From Pieris napi (taxonomy: Eukaryota; Arthropoda; Insecta; Lepidoptera; Pieridae), in the NCBI RefSeq assembly GCF_905475465.1, contig NC_062259.1, positions 6,520,501 through 6,584,500 on the forward strand: a stretch of DNA of 64,000 nucleotides. Direction: 5' to 3'. Below the pieces are notes generated by a model. That model did not search any database. It had not been told where the DNA came from and saw only the letters and a program-made list of their open reading frames with translations. A program made the translations under genes and the position numbers. Positions within the stretch are counted from its first letter, which is position 1; every line of letters starts with the position of its first letter. Positions 24,915 through 37,985 of the stretch are shown piece by piece.

Positions 24915-27900
24915 TGTCAAAAAATAATCGTAATTTTACATTGGAACAAAAACCATGACCGTTCTACTATCACCTCAATATATTATAATATTGAAATTTT
25001 ATACATCGCGATCCCAAGGATCGCCGAACCATGAACCAACAAGAAACCGAAATTTAAGGGAAGGGTTCAACTTCATGGTGATTATATGGGAATAAATGAA
25101 GTTTTACCCATGTGGCGAGTTGCCAAGTCATGTAGGTATATAGTTGGCTCATATACTATGTGACCCAAAAGCACAATCAACGCATCGTATGCACTGCAAT
25201 TGAATGCTAATTGCATTAAGTCACCTTGTCACAATTAAATATCAATTTGAGCGCACACTGTCAATGTTATTGAGTCCTGCATATCTTCACTTATCGTGTA
25301 ATGTCAGCATTCGCATTATAAGAGCCAAAATTATGTATATAATATTAGTAAGTATCCCGTGCGATGCCTTCACGAAATAATAACCATAATTAAATTGCAA
25401 TCCATTATGTATACTTTGAACGCAAATAATAAAAAAACCTTACTAAAACAATAATAAATAAATAATATAATATATCGGTACCAAATCGCTTTTATGTCTG
25501 TCGCTTATAAGAATGCAACTACTGGAATATTAATATTTTTTTTAGATTTCTTCCTACAATGTCACACTGAGACTATTCCTTATTCATAAAATCTAAACCT
25601 ACTCTTCAGTCTCTTTCTGTTTACACTGAGCTTGAAAAGAGACACATGAGGAGAGTACTTTAGTGGAAACGGTCTAGATAGATATATTATTTATAAATTA
25701 GACTCGAATCAAAATATATCACATATAACCTTCATACACGCAAAACGAAATAATAGCATAAAGTATTTACATAGTGATCATACTGACAACTGATACCTTA
25801 CTTGGTGTCGAGATATTTTAATTTTATTTTTCTGGCTTATAACTTTTGAGTGCCTTGAAACGTAAGGCCATTCACGCAACAACAAACTTCGAACAAACAA
25901 CATACCTACAGTATTGACCACGTCGGTTGTACCAAGAGTAAACTTAATTGAGCACTTTTATGGCTATATTGTTTACATTAATATACATTGACGCAAATAA
26001 ATAGACGAAGTTCCACAGACATTGGTCTCGAGCGGCATTGGACTGCAAACTCGGCGATCGTCAGTAGCTATGTAGAGTTAACGTAAGTTATAACACTGAA
26101 TTTGTAGTTGTTTTCCTCGACCTAGTCTGCTTGTGAGCCATCTAAGGAGACCGATCGAGAGCAGGGCCATCGAGCCATTAAGGAGACATTGTTGTGCCAT
26201 TTTTAATTTAATGATATATTTTTTAGCCCTTGAACAGCGTCCACGTGACAAGCAAAACGTTGAATCAACGTGATTCATTGGTTTTCATTGGTTTCATTTT
26301 GTCTTTATTAATAGGTTGGTAATTTATAAATCATTCTTTTGTCATGATGATATACACATTTGTACAATAAAATCTTAATTGATTAGGTGCTACATCTTTT
26401 CATTGTCTTACGTTATTTTTTTATTATTTAGATATAAATCGTAAATTAATTATATTGTGTGACAGAGAACGGCTATTTCCTAATGGTTATATATGATTAT
26501 ATGTAAACAAACGTTATATTCATAATACCTCAGATTCATATATTCATGTAAAACCAAATCTACAGTAAGTATCGTTGCGACACTCCAAATCGAATTAATT
26601 ACCTCGCAACCGAGCGTAGTATTAAAAAACTGTTTGCGCAAGAGTCGATCCGCACCTTGACACAGATAGAGCTCAAACTGTCGTTTTGAATACACAAAAC
26701 CGGACGCTGCCTTCACTATTTTAAAACTCACTATACAAAAGCCGTTAAATTATTTAAAAAAAATAATAATTTTAATGTGTTAATCCTAGTAAAGACCATA
26801 CTTAACATATAGTTTGAGCAACCAACTTTATATATGTATAATGTATATGCCTTTTTAATGCTTATACAAATAAAAACAACACAACCATTGGTCATGGCCT
26901 CAAATTTCTGTTCTTAATCATATGTTTTAATAGCCCAAGTAGGTGAACAGTTTTCTGCGTCACGTCGTCTTTGATGTAGGTATTATTGCATGAATATCAC
27001 TACTCATACCCTCTTTCCCCAATTATCATATATATTCAATCCATAGAGAGAGATTAAATACAGAATTTATGGCTTTATCAAACTCCGGCGCCGAGAAAAA
27101 ATACAAAACATATCTTTTAAATTCCACGATGACGACACCAGATCGTATTTATAACAATATTGTTAAAGCGTAGTATCAAATAATTGCGTAATTACAAGCG
27201 ATTAATAAAGTGTATTTGACATTTTAAAAGTATATCGAGAGGCTCCTAAAGTTTTAAACTTGATTTCGCTGCCATTTTGTTTTTCTTGAATATGTAGCTG
27301 CCATTAAAATACAAAGTTTCAAAATTTAAGTGTTTGGTTAGTAGTGTAGAAATGTTTGCTAATAGTAAATAAATTCTCTAGCTTAGTCTGAAATGTTTAT
27401 TTTTTTTAAATTGGTATGATTTACCTATATATGAAATTAATGAGGTTTATTTCAAGTAAAAATCTTAGTTTTTATAGTTGATAGGTTAAAATTCTTTGTC
27501 AACACTTGAAAACTAATGACTCCTGTATAAAAACGTTTTGGTTTTTGGCATACGCCATACTTCGCGATGGAGAGATACCGTGGACTCGCTCTGCCTCTTT
27601 CAGGGGTCATAGGGCATTAAGTCAACTAAATCAATGCATCATAGTTCATAGCCTCGACTCTTACTATTAGCAGGATAAAAATGGTGAAACCCTTTTGTAT
27701 AAAGATTTAAAAGTTGGCTTCCAATTCTTATACTCTACAATCCCTTGAAAAAAGTTAAAACAATGAGTCACTCAAAAAGATATTGTGACGTTAGCGCCTC
27801 GTGAATTGTGTTGCGTAAAGTACCTACTCGTCAACGTGCCTACATCGTAACTTTGTTCCAAAATAGCTTATACAAATAACAATCGTTTCGCTTATCAAGC

Positions 27901-28737
27901 ACTGAGGTTTAGTTGTAAAGAAATCCACGTGTTTTCGTTAATGTCTATCAAGACCGCGATGTTAATTGCTCATAATATATAGACATTTTTATACATAGCT
28001 GGGGATCAAACATACGGTCTCAGTGAGTCAACACTAGTTGACGTTTAACCACTAGGTTACGTTAAATATTCGAATTAATAAGCAACACTAACATCTTGAT
28101 TAAGACCGAAACGATGGTTAACATTGACATTATGCACCACGCCCTTATATGCAAAAAAATATACGTTTAAAAAGAATTAACTGTGTACTACACAAGTAAG
28201 CAAGTGATGTCACTTATCACTAATTGTCAGTGTCAATTTCGTCACAGCTTATAGGTTCTAAGAAATAGAATCACAACTATATAATACAAGGCACTTCATG
28301 AATATTAAAAGACATTGAATGTGAATAATCTAGTACCGACATACAGATGAAACGTCCACGAGAAATACAACACGAGAGAAAATTGCTTCCCCACGGATCA
28401 TATAAAGATTTTAGGTAATTTTCCTATATGATTTCAAACAATAGGCCCGACAAATCCCCACGAGTCTCTCATTACGAAATATCAAGGACATTTCCTATAG
28501 TGGGAAACCTTACAGCGCACATACGTCGATGCTGACAAAGTTGATTACATAGCTCGCCAACATTTCACGTCAAACAAATGCGGTATATTAAGTGTCAAAT
28601 ACAAACTTATTTTAAAAATATGATTCTACATTAAAGGTTAATTCTGCTAACAACCAGTAGATGTAATTGTATATACAATTTGAATTACTAAGGACCTCTT
28701 ATAAAATAGGTAAACATGTAAATCCTAGAAAAAATGC
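24915..28737. other. 3.8 kb without a recognised gene
   Basis: Minus-strand frames at 26078-26278 and 26480-26731 have no motif I recognise. A tRNA-like SINE scrap (GCTGGGGATCAAACATACGG) lies near 28000. Nothing else stands out. Confidence 0.5.
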
Positions 28738-30300
28738 TTGATCTAAGCCACCGTCAATACGGGTTTATGCCACAAAAAAAGCACAGCCTTATTGACTATA
28801 TACGAGACAAAATTAACAATAAAAACTGAATAGAAATTAACGATATTTTGTTTGGACATAGAAGGAGCCTTTGACAGTGGCTGGTTCCAATAAACTTGAG
28901 AAAGAAAGTTGGGGATGACGTTAATAGAGATACAACCAAAGGATGCGAGGGATCCATAGGTGGCCTCATTCTTGAACCTACTTTTGGAGACATTGCTGCA
29001 AGAAACGGAAAAAGAGGATACGTGCTACTGTCAAGCCTTTGCAGACAACGTGATCGTGGTGTTTATCGGAGGATCGGCACTTGAAATTGAAATAAAACGA
29101 CATTCAAATGCTGCTCTTGCCTATGTTATAGACAAGATATATAGTATCAAAAATAGACTCAGATTTGCACCACGAAAATGTCAAGATATAATTATAAGAA
29201 AAAAAAGTAATATCCAAACCACGTCTGAGTATGTATCTACGTCTATCTGATGAAAAAAAAATACTTGGTTTGATTCTCCATCCTAAATTGACCTTTAATA
29301 AACACATCTATAATATATGCAGGAAATCAATAAATATTTACAAATAATCAGCAAGGGCGGCGAGAAATTGTTGGGGTTTACATCGAGATGTAATTCATAA
29401 TCCTATATGCGACAGCAGTTTGGACTCTAGCCCTTAAATAGTAATTATGTAGCAATTAAATTCAGTGCCACGGCTTCGCGCTGAAGTTCTGTAGAGCTTA
29501 CCGAACCGTATCGCTGAACGCCAGCTTGATCTTCGTCAGACTACTGCCCTTAGATCTTAGAATCCAAAAGGCCACTGTGAAGCAAAGAGAGCGTTATTTC
29601 AGTCTGAATTGGAAGGCGTCTTGGAGCAAGGAGTATCGTGGATACGTATTCCTCATCCCTTCAAAAACCAGATTGATGCATCAGCAGTAAAGCTATATAC
29701 GGGCGGAAGTATACTAGACGAATTGTTTCCTTATGTGAAAATGGTGCCGAATTTGAGTCATAATTTGAAACTATCTTCATGCTGTTTCGTGTATCAAGCT
29801 GAACTGATAACTATTCTTCAAAGGATCTTTTGCCACTCAAAAACCACCTACGGCATATATTTTGGGGACTCCCGATGTGCTCTCGAAGCTATTGTAGGAG
29901 GATAAATAAAGCGCATAAAGCGAACATAACACGCATGCGGGCATGGAGGGGAATGGAAGCTGCGCATCTAGAAGTGTCGGCCGTATACAAAGAATCCCCA
30001 TAACACATCTGAAGAACTGTCTACGTGCAAACACGATAGAAAAATGGAGGCACAGATATAGCAACGGCGATACAGATGCAATAACTAAGTTATTGTTTCC
30101 AAATGTTATGTCGGCCTATTAAATAACTAAACAAAACCTACGGGATTGACAACCCACGTTGACAGGTCACGGTGCATTCTTATCGTATCTTCACAGGTTC
30201 AGAATTAAATAAAGTTCCGCCAGTCCATGCAGCAATACAGCTGAAGCTACGTGTCCTGAATGACTGTCCAATGTATGGCTACGACAGGTAAAACACTGAA
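28738..30300 (+). mobile_element. Degenerate R1-clade LINE, ORF2 fragment
   Basis: Pieces of one retrotransposon polyprotein occur in order across shifting frames. Near 28750 is QYGFMPQK. Near 28930 there is a TTKGCEGSIGG run, corresponding to the RT motif usually written TTKGCPQGS. Near 29030 is QAFADNVIVVF, where the catalytic ADD motif now reads ADN. NRLRFAPRKCQ follows near 29155. An RNase H stretch follows: ASAVKLYTGGS near 29680 and a later DSRCALEA. Near 30165 TGHGAFLSYLHRF is the RNase H C-terminal motif. Frameshifts, stops and loss of the second catalytic Asp show it is dead. Family order is typical of R1-like LINEs of Lepidoptera. Confidence 0.8.
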
Positions 30301-33300
30301 CAAGTTATGGTAATGAAAGTAAAAGAGACTTTATAAAAATTGCTGTAAATATTACCCAAAAAGTTGTTAAAAGAAATAAGCAGTGCTTCATTAACTTAAG
30401 TGATACATACACATAAGTTTTTTAATACCTTCGACGACAATATAGTCGAAGCCAAAAATGGGGGTGACCGCTTTGTTCTTTTATTACCTATACTAATACT
30501 AAAATAATAAGTGTCACCATGCATATTATAAAAAAGGCTTTTGTATCATAATAGTACATTTTCACACATTCAAAATAACTTCGAATCAAGCAGCATTATA
30601 TGAGACCAAGAGTACAATAATTATTATTATTTACTAGTTACGATAATGAAGCTGTATAATAATATTAAAGTAATACTAAGATCTGCCTCTGAGGCTCGAT
30701 TGTGCGAGGACGATTTCCTATCGATCGAATTAAAGACCTTAAACGCCGTACTGTCCACTGGGCGTTGAAGTCTAAGACAAGGAGAGGGAAGAAAACTATG
30801 CGGCAACACTAACAACTTGGATTGATTGCAGAGAGAAATGCGTAGTAACATGTGGTCATAGAATTTTTTGAAACTTTGAAACAGCTCTAAATTCTTATAT
30901 ATAACGATGTAATTTAATTTTACGTTATTATAAAAACTAGATTTGTGTCAAGTCGATGCAGAACTTTTTCAGCTCGACTCCATTCAGTCCCACGTCATTC
31001 GGATTCATATTATTGGCAATGTAGAGGTATTTTAATGCTTTTTATTTCAGGATTTTGTTCCAAATTTAAAGTAAACCAGTAAACGCAAAAATTGCCCACT
31101 TTATAGGTCAGGGCGATTTTAGATAAGAGGCGAGTTCGTATAGGAATCTTACGCTTGATTAGACAAGGTTCGGGTAAGCCTTCTACAATTTTTTTATCAT
31201 CTATGTTCAGCTCTACGTATATATAGTTAAGAATAATGTACAGTCAAGTCAAATTTATGCACATGACACTTCTCCCATATAGACCAATTATAGCCCATCG
31301 CCCTGTCTCATTCTTGAATGGTCTGGTAAAGAATTAAATTGTCACCTGATTACATTTAATTCTTTACCATTAAATCTTATTGATTATATACTACGAGGAG
31401 TCAATAAATATTGATAATGCGATATATTCTCTTATAAAAAAGAAGAAAAAAATACGGTCAATTGAGTCACATCCAAACGTGTGCTTAAAAATGGGGAAAA
31501 TTTTAGTTAGTAATAAAATATCTTTGCTTAAAAATTTCACTACAGAGCTTGTAAATCAAGACTGAAGAGCAATATTTGGTTCAAGCATGAGGAAGAACTT
31601 CCATGACGAACCCCAACGGGACACCCAACATCGGTGACTAAACAAATTAAAAACGTTTAAAAATTGTCTAGTGATTGATTTCTATGAGTGTGATAACAGC
31701 AGAAAGCTCTATCAACTGACATTTCAGTAACATAGTACGTATGCGGTTATACCGCCTATACCGTAAGCTTTACCAATTTCACATTGTTTCCGCTTGTGTC
31801 GACAGATGGCGCTTTAACCATAGTACCACAAATTAAAGTTGTTTAATATTTAAAAACATTTTCTTATACACTTTATTCACAGCAAGATACTCGTGGACAG
31901 TTTAATTGCTATTCTGAAGCAAAGTAGGTCAGTGGGTCAGAGACGAGGTCTACTGATAGTGAGTAGTCATTTCCCAAATTGTATTTATACTATATTATTT
32001 ACAGTATGTTTTTATTTCAAAATATCATTTGGGTAAATTTATGTTTATGGTAAACTTTTTAAACAAAATTATAAAAAAGAATGATAAATAATTTTTTTTT
32101 CCTCTTTATCGAACAAGGTACGTATTAAGTGTAATGCGTATATGTTGTGGTTGCAATTGGCCCTGGCTCAACATTATGCTAAGAGACTGTTCCACAGCGC
32201 TGGTCATTCTGCCAGAGACTGACCTTTTTGAAGTGTTTCTGCTATTTTGACATTACAAACGGACAATTACAAGAGACAGAATTACTGACTCTATTAATAT
32301 ATATAGATAGCCTAGTTTCCGATAGCTTTTAACAGACAAGCTCACTGTGGCATAATCGAATTACATTCTAAGAGCGTGATTTTAAAGCTCACAACAACAA
32401 TAGACCACTATTAGCAATATTGTTTCATGATTAGGTACTTTGTACACTGTAAAGTCTATATATAACGACACTCAAGGGATTGCCTATTTTGACGTTACAA
32501 AGAGTTCCAGTTAAATAGAAAGAATAATCTGTATTAGAAAAATAAAGGTTATTTCAGAGTAGTGTTCGTAATTACATAAAAACAATTCGTATTTGAACGC
32601 TATTGCGTTGTCTGTTATTTTTGTGCTGTACCAGTAGTTAGGTTGTTTTTTTTTACTTATTTAATTAATATCTTGATATATTGAGGCATCTTCGTGATAA
32701 AGCACATGCAAGCGTGCGCAATTTGAAAAATAAAGAACGGATTTCATGGAAAGTTCGGTACGTATCAGACGACCAGTCGAATTTACTTCTAGCTAGGAAA
32801 ATAAAGTGACAAAACAACGTACACAGCTCCGCAGTTTTAACTAATTTCGGAAACTTAAAAAGTACTTTTTTTATTTAATTCTTGTCGTTATTGAGGGTGG
32901 GTGTAACGCTATGTAGAGTGACCATTGTATAGATGACAAGCTAAACCAACCAAAGCCGCGGTGTTTCGACGCTTTAGGGGATTTGTTTTTAAATCAAGGG
33001 ACGTTACATGGAGTTTACACTGTAATTGTCCTTGTAGTTTTGTAAAGCAGTGTCGTCAGTGGTTGTTAATATCGATCCTAAGGCAGTGCAACCACTGGTC
33101 GTACAACTGGCGTAACCTAGACATATCGTAAAATATAAATTCAGCACTAAATCTATTGAGGTGACTGGATCATTAAAACTGCTTTATACGTGTGTTGAAT
33201 TTTTTATACGTTACGTTACTTTATTCGTGAAAAACTCCTAAACGGCCGGACAAATTTTGATGAAATTTGTGTGTTCAGTAGATTTACAATTATGGGTTTA

Positions 33301-33680
33301 AGGGTCCAAGCTTTTGTGTTTAGGACGTCAACGGCTTTCGGATCCGCTAGGCTTAATTATTCGTTAATATTAATATACCTGCAATAATTCACATCAAACT
33401 TAACAGATGGAAAATAAATTGCATCTAGGTCAGATAGCCTACACGCTGATGGAAAGTAGGTCGCAACACAGCTCATAAATCTACTATTACAGAATACAGC
33501 GTTTTTATATAAAATCACGAGCAAAACACTCCACGTTGATGAGGCAGAAAGCAATTTAAAAATTTGCAATTAGAAATTCAACTAACGTTATATCATAGTT
33601 AACTCGTTAGCTTTTTTAAATTACCCTCAAAGACCTTTAAAAATTATTTTACTGCAACTTCCGCCCTTACGAACCTTCGG
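30301..33680. other. 3.4 kb without a recognised gene
   Basis: A plus-strand stretch near 30660-30760 reads roughly ARLCEDDFLSIELKTLNAVL and may be retroelement debris. Frames at 31380-31565 and 33357-33569 are not convincing. The CGGCCGGACAAATTTTGATG segment near 33244 is a scrap of a common dispersed repeat. Confidence 0.45.
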
Positions 33681-33889
33681 TATTTACGGAATCCTTTACC
33701 GTTCCTGTAAACAGCATTACGTATTCAGTATATGTTAATATAAACATATATTCACGAATACGAATATAATATTTTACGATTTGATAAGTGTATTTACAGA
33801 ATCCTTTAGATTTACCGCTCCTGTCAACATGTTTTTTACGCATTCCCTGTATGTCAATGTAAAGATATATTCATGAATGCGAATATAAA
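33681..33889 (+). repeat. Tandem duplication, about 110-bp period
   Basis: TATTTACGGAATCCTTTACC at 33681 and TATTTACAGAATCCTTTAGA at 33791 start two copies. Both continue with GCTCCTGT- or GTTCCTGT-like sequence, TACGTATTCAGTATATG or TACGCATTCCCTGTATG, and end with a CGAATATAA-type segment. A third partial copy (GTTTTTTACGCATT) follows near 33934. Confidence 0.7.
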
Positions 33890-35105
33890 CTACGGCTAAT
33901 GTTCAATAACACCAGTCGATTTGAATTTATCGATGTTTTTTACGCATTGGTTATATATTTACAAAGAACCCCGCGTAAACTCATTTTCGACATATAAATG
34001 AATGTAAATTCTGATATTATGTACCTTGGCAGTAATATAAGTCTTATTAAAACACGTTAAAATAATTCCATAAATTAAAAAAATTAATAAACAACTAAAT
34101 ACAATTCAATTTAAAGCTACAATAATCGATGTTTTAATTTTCAAAATAGTGCCCCTAAACAGAACTACCACAGGCCCTTGTGTATTTCATATTACGGGAT
34201 AAATCTTCGACTCCGGTCGAAATACTGTCAATTGTTTGAAAACCATGTTTTCTTTATATACATTCTCAATAGTTATTGCAGGTGGAAACTTCACAGGAAG
34301 GATTCTATATCTAATTCATTACCCAAATCGATAATTGAGCCTAAATAAAAAAAAATAAAAAGCCCGATTGAAATAGAATGATCGCTCGGCCTACTTCCTA
34401 AAATACGTAAAACGTTTACGCAATAGCACTATGGGAGCGATAGTCAATCTGCAAAATATCCAGTATAGAGCTTCAAAATGTCTAATTTCAAAGCGGCGCA
34501 TTTTGAACGCGCACTTGTTACCTAATAGTTGCCACATGCCCCTATCTGCAGGTCTAATTCATATAATCTTGCTCTAACGTCTCTAATAAAACATAGCTGC
34601 TACAAACATACATACAGCTGGTTCACGCCACGCATTTATTATTAAAATAATTCAGATAGTACACTCGCTTTTTGTTTTACTTCACATTGCTCCTTCTATC
34701 ATAGTCACCGCGAAATGAGAATGCGACGTTGCCGCACCGCGCGGCCGAGTGTACGAGCAGGTAGTAAGACTACCATGAAGTATGGTCTCAACAATGCACG
34801 TAATTATTATACAACCAACACTTGTCTGTTATGAATAAAAGCATTCATTACCCTTTCAGCCTCATGTCCCAAAACTTGATTCTAATTCATTGTAAATATG
34901 TAGAGTTAATTTTAGAATATCCTTCCATAAATATCAAACAATATTTTAATGGTAAAATACTTAATCAATTATTCAGCTCCTTTTTATTCACCTGATTGTC
35001 GGAAGATGTTTTAAAATTTACTACATTTGTGATACATGTGACACATTCATTATAACGGAACTAAAACAGTTTATGAGAGTCGTCTGTGCAAGCTAAAATA
35101 CATAC
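33890..35105. other. No gene accepted; possible intron of the unnamed gene
   Basis: This lies downstream, on the minus strand, of the exon at 35106-35289. I could not identify a second exon. A GC-rich patch at 34715-34770 (CGACGTTGCCGCACCGCGCG) is notable in this AT-rich region. Confidence 0.4.
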
Positions 35106-35289
35106 CATTTGTAGGATCGACATAAGCGATTTTTAGCTCCATTTCTATGTTATTCTCCGATGTCTTGACTTCTGTTATATTAATATTATACTCCACTGGA
35201 TTTTCTATTTCGATATCGGTCTTCATCTGGCTCGTTGAAGCAACCAAACCCTGCGCAACACTCATTTTGGGAGAATGTTCATGCATCAT
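35106..35289 (-). CDS. Probable first coding exon of an unidentified gene (partial)
   Basis: The minus-strand frame opens with ATG at 35289 (second ATG next to it, another at codon 9) and runs 61 codons to a good donor, G|GTATGT, at 35105. The peptide is acidic and protein-like (for example EIENPVEYNINITEV and ELKIAYVDPTN). I recognise no domain and cannot name the gene. Stop codons lie upstream of the ATG, as expected for a 5' UTR. The next exon would start in phase 1 and was not found between here and the left edge, so the gene may have a very long first intron or run out of the window. It could also be a short frame arising by chance. Confidence 0.4.
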
Positions 35290-37985
35290 TTACAAATAGT
35301 CGAGCGAAACAACTAAAAGCTGCTCGCAGTATGCATAAAATACCATTTAGGCATAAAATATAAATGTTTTATCTTAAAAATTTTACACAAAAACCAATAA
35401 TTCCATATAAAACACAAATGTAGGTCTCTAGGCCACTTCACTTACACTTAGATATTCCGACATAACTCGGACTCAATAGAAATACTCTACTCATGACTGA
35501 CATTGAAATATGTCGGTAAAGGGCAGTGGGAATTTAACCTAATTTTACAAAAGTATGTCATGGCCTATTTTAAAAAAAAAACATTATTAGAGTAACTATT
35601 GAAAACATTATTCCAAAATACTATTTAATTACTGTAACATAAAACAAAAATCGTAAATTTTAATTAAAGTGCTCCTTCTTGCAGAGTTTCGATGTTACTA
35701 TTTCGCAATAAATTTTCTGTTAAAATTCATGAAAATAGTGCAAAATGACTACATTTGCTTATGAATACGCTGCGTTGTGTAATAAATGACCGTTTCTATT
35801 GCACAATCTTTTCACAAGGGCTTTGAATGTAGGTCAATCTGTATGAGCATGATTGCAAAGCATTACAGTTCCAATTTAAATTATTCTGTTTTAATTTCAG
35901 AAAATACGGTCGTTATGGTTTTTTCTTATTATAAAAAAATGTGCAAAAGTTACTTATAATAGAGAAATATTGAAAAAACAGATAATAAAAGTGTGAGAAT
36001 AATTTTAACATCCGGTGTATATCCACGCCATCTACTGGTAAACATAATAACCAATTATAGATGTCGCTATCTTCAAAATTTAGTTATTTAATCAACCGAA
36101 AGGTGTCACTATTTCTGACTTCTAAGTAACAACATATTTTTATGCTATATAAATTATTATGTATGTTCAAAAATAATTTAGGTTTTAATAGCTTTACATA
36201 CATGCCCTTAGCCTACTCGATTTGCTTATAGTCACTATTTTAATCAAAGTGTATGTATCACCGAATATTTGTGATTATTTTCAGTGCTTAGATTAGTTAT
36301 GATACCACTGATTGAATAGATAAACGCCAACTTTTCTAGGAATTATTTTTAAATCTTAGGAAATGTAGGCAATCTTCTTAATTTTGTATGTACGCGGTTA
36401 ACATTAAAATCAATCATTCTTGGACGTCCGTCAGTCTGTGTTTATGGATTCATGTATGTGGCAGGGAAATTGGTCGAAAAATGTATCGTACCAGAATACT
36501 TTTTTTCTTATTATATCAAGTTATACCCTGGGCTGATTCCTAGTTAATATTAGCGTTCAAGTACTGCCGTTTAATTATTATTTGTAAAAAACTAAAATAC
36601 GACTGGTATTTGTATATCTATATATACATTTATTTTAGTATATTTATTTTTCCTCACCTTAGAGTTATGGCGCCACTATATATATTTATTATATTATTGT
36701 TTTTTTTTCAATAATTCATTTTCATTTATTTTTTATTTTGTTTGTTATTTTGTTTTAAAACACTTGAGTTTTTGTTTTAGATTTTTTTTTTAAATGTGAA
36801 TGACCGCTATGAGGCGTGCACTTTTGGATTTTCCAAACTATTCTAAATCTTATCTCAACTCACAATCCCGTACTGAGCGCTGTCAAATCTCAAACTTCAT
36901 ACAGAAAAAGTATAACACGGACCTAAGTTGTGTAAATTAATATGCAAAATACATTTAATTAATTATATTATTATTATTTATTATCCATCTTAAAAATCAT
37001 GCTTCAGTACAGTGAAACTAATTTATTATTTTACAAATTTTATACCAGGATAATAATGTAATTGAAAAACCTTTGTAAGGGAGTTTGAGTTTATTCATGA
37101 TTATTTAAATACATACATGTAAAATATAACATTTCCATGGACTCCGAAAAGCTATACAAAAATACGTTATGACTTTAACTTACAAACTACCAACAAATAA
37201 AACAATTTATACCATCAAAAAATATTTATAAAAAAAGGAAGTATATAAGCAAGTTCATAGCAATACGAATAATTACACTTACGCTATACGTATAACAAAA
37301 CCCACATGAACTAATAAATCCCTTCTATAACACGGTAGATTCGTTCCGCGTTATAGGAAACGTGTTGTACGAGTTTTCTAGAATAACACGCTTGTATGAC
37401 CCCATATAACGCGTTGAATACAACTGAATCGTTAACTTTTTCTTGTTAAAGGTATTTAAATCGAATATTAAGAAAAATCTAAATTTCATAGTACAAATCA
37501 TTATAAATTTAACAATACAGAAAAATCCCCGCGTTATATGAGGGACATCGGTGTTATACGAGGGACTGAAATCGCGTAATATAATATGCGTAGTATAAGT
37601 ACCTTGATCAGCTGTTTTATATCAACAACTTTAAACAGTATCACAAGGTTTTCGTTATTTTGAAGTTTCACGTCAGTTTTGCAACTACATACATACATTA
37701 CATGTCAAATTACACAGAAAAATATATAATATATTGAGCCCTTTACGCCATTGTGATGTATATTACATTAAATTATATATATTATATTACATATTTAACA
37801 TAGACAAATATTTGCAAATGTAGAAAAATGAAAACGAAACAATATAATCTGTGATTAACCAAGGGTTGGACGAGTTTGGAGTTTTTGTGACCATTAATGT
37901 CAAAAGCACTTACATTTTATATTGTTTCGCTTAATTACTTATTGTAAATTAATTAACCAATTATACCTTTAGAAAAATTCTGTTT
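35290..37985. other. Intergenic; no gene recognised
   Basis: It lies between the unnamed first exon and the 3' end of ACADM, and should include the ACADM 3' UTR. Positions 37320-37600 contain scattered CGTTATA/ATAACACG words similar in style to 60340-60480, possibly from a pogo-like DNA transposon. Confidence 0.45.

Noticed and set aside
30627..30851. Frames resembling a retroelement RT fragment
   Set aside because: Too short and degraded to assign.
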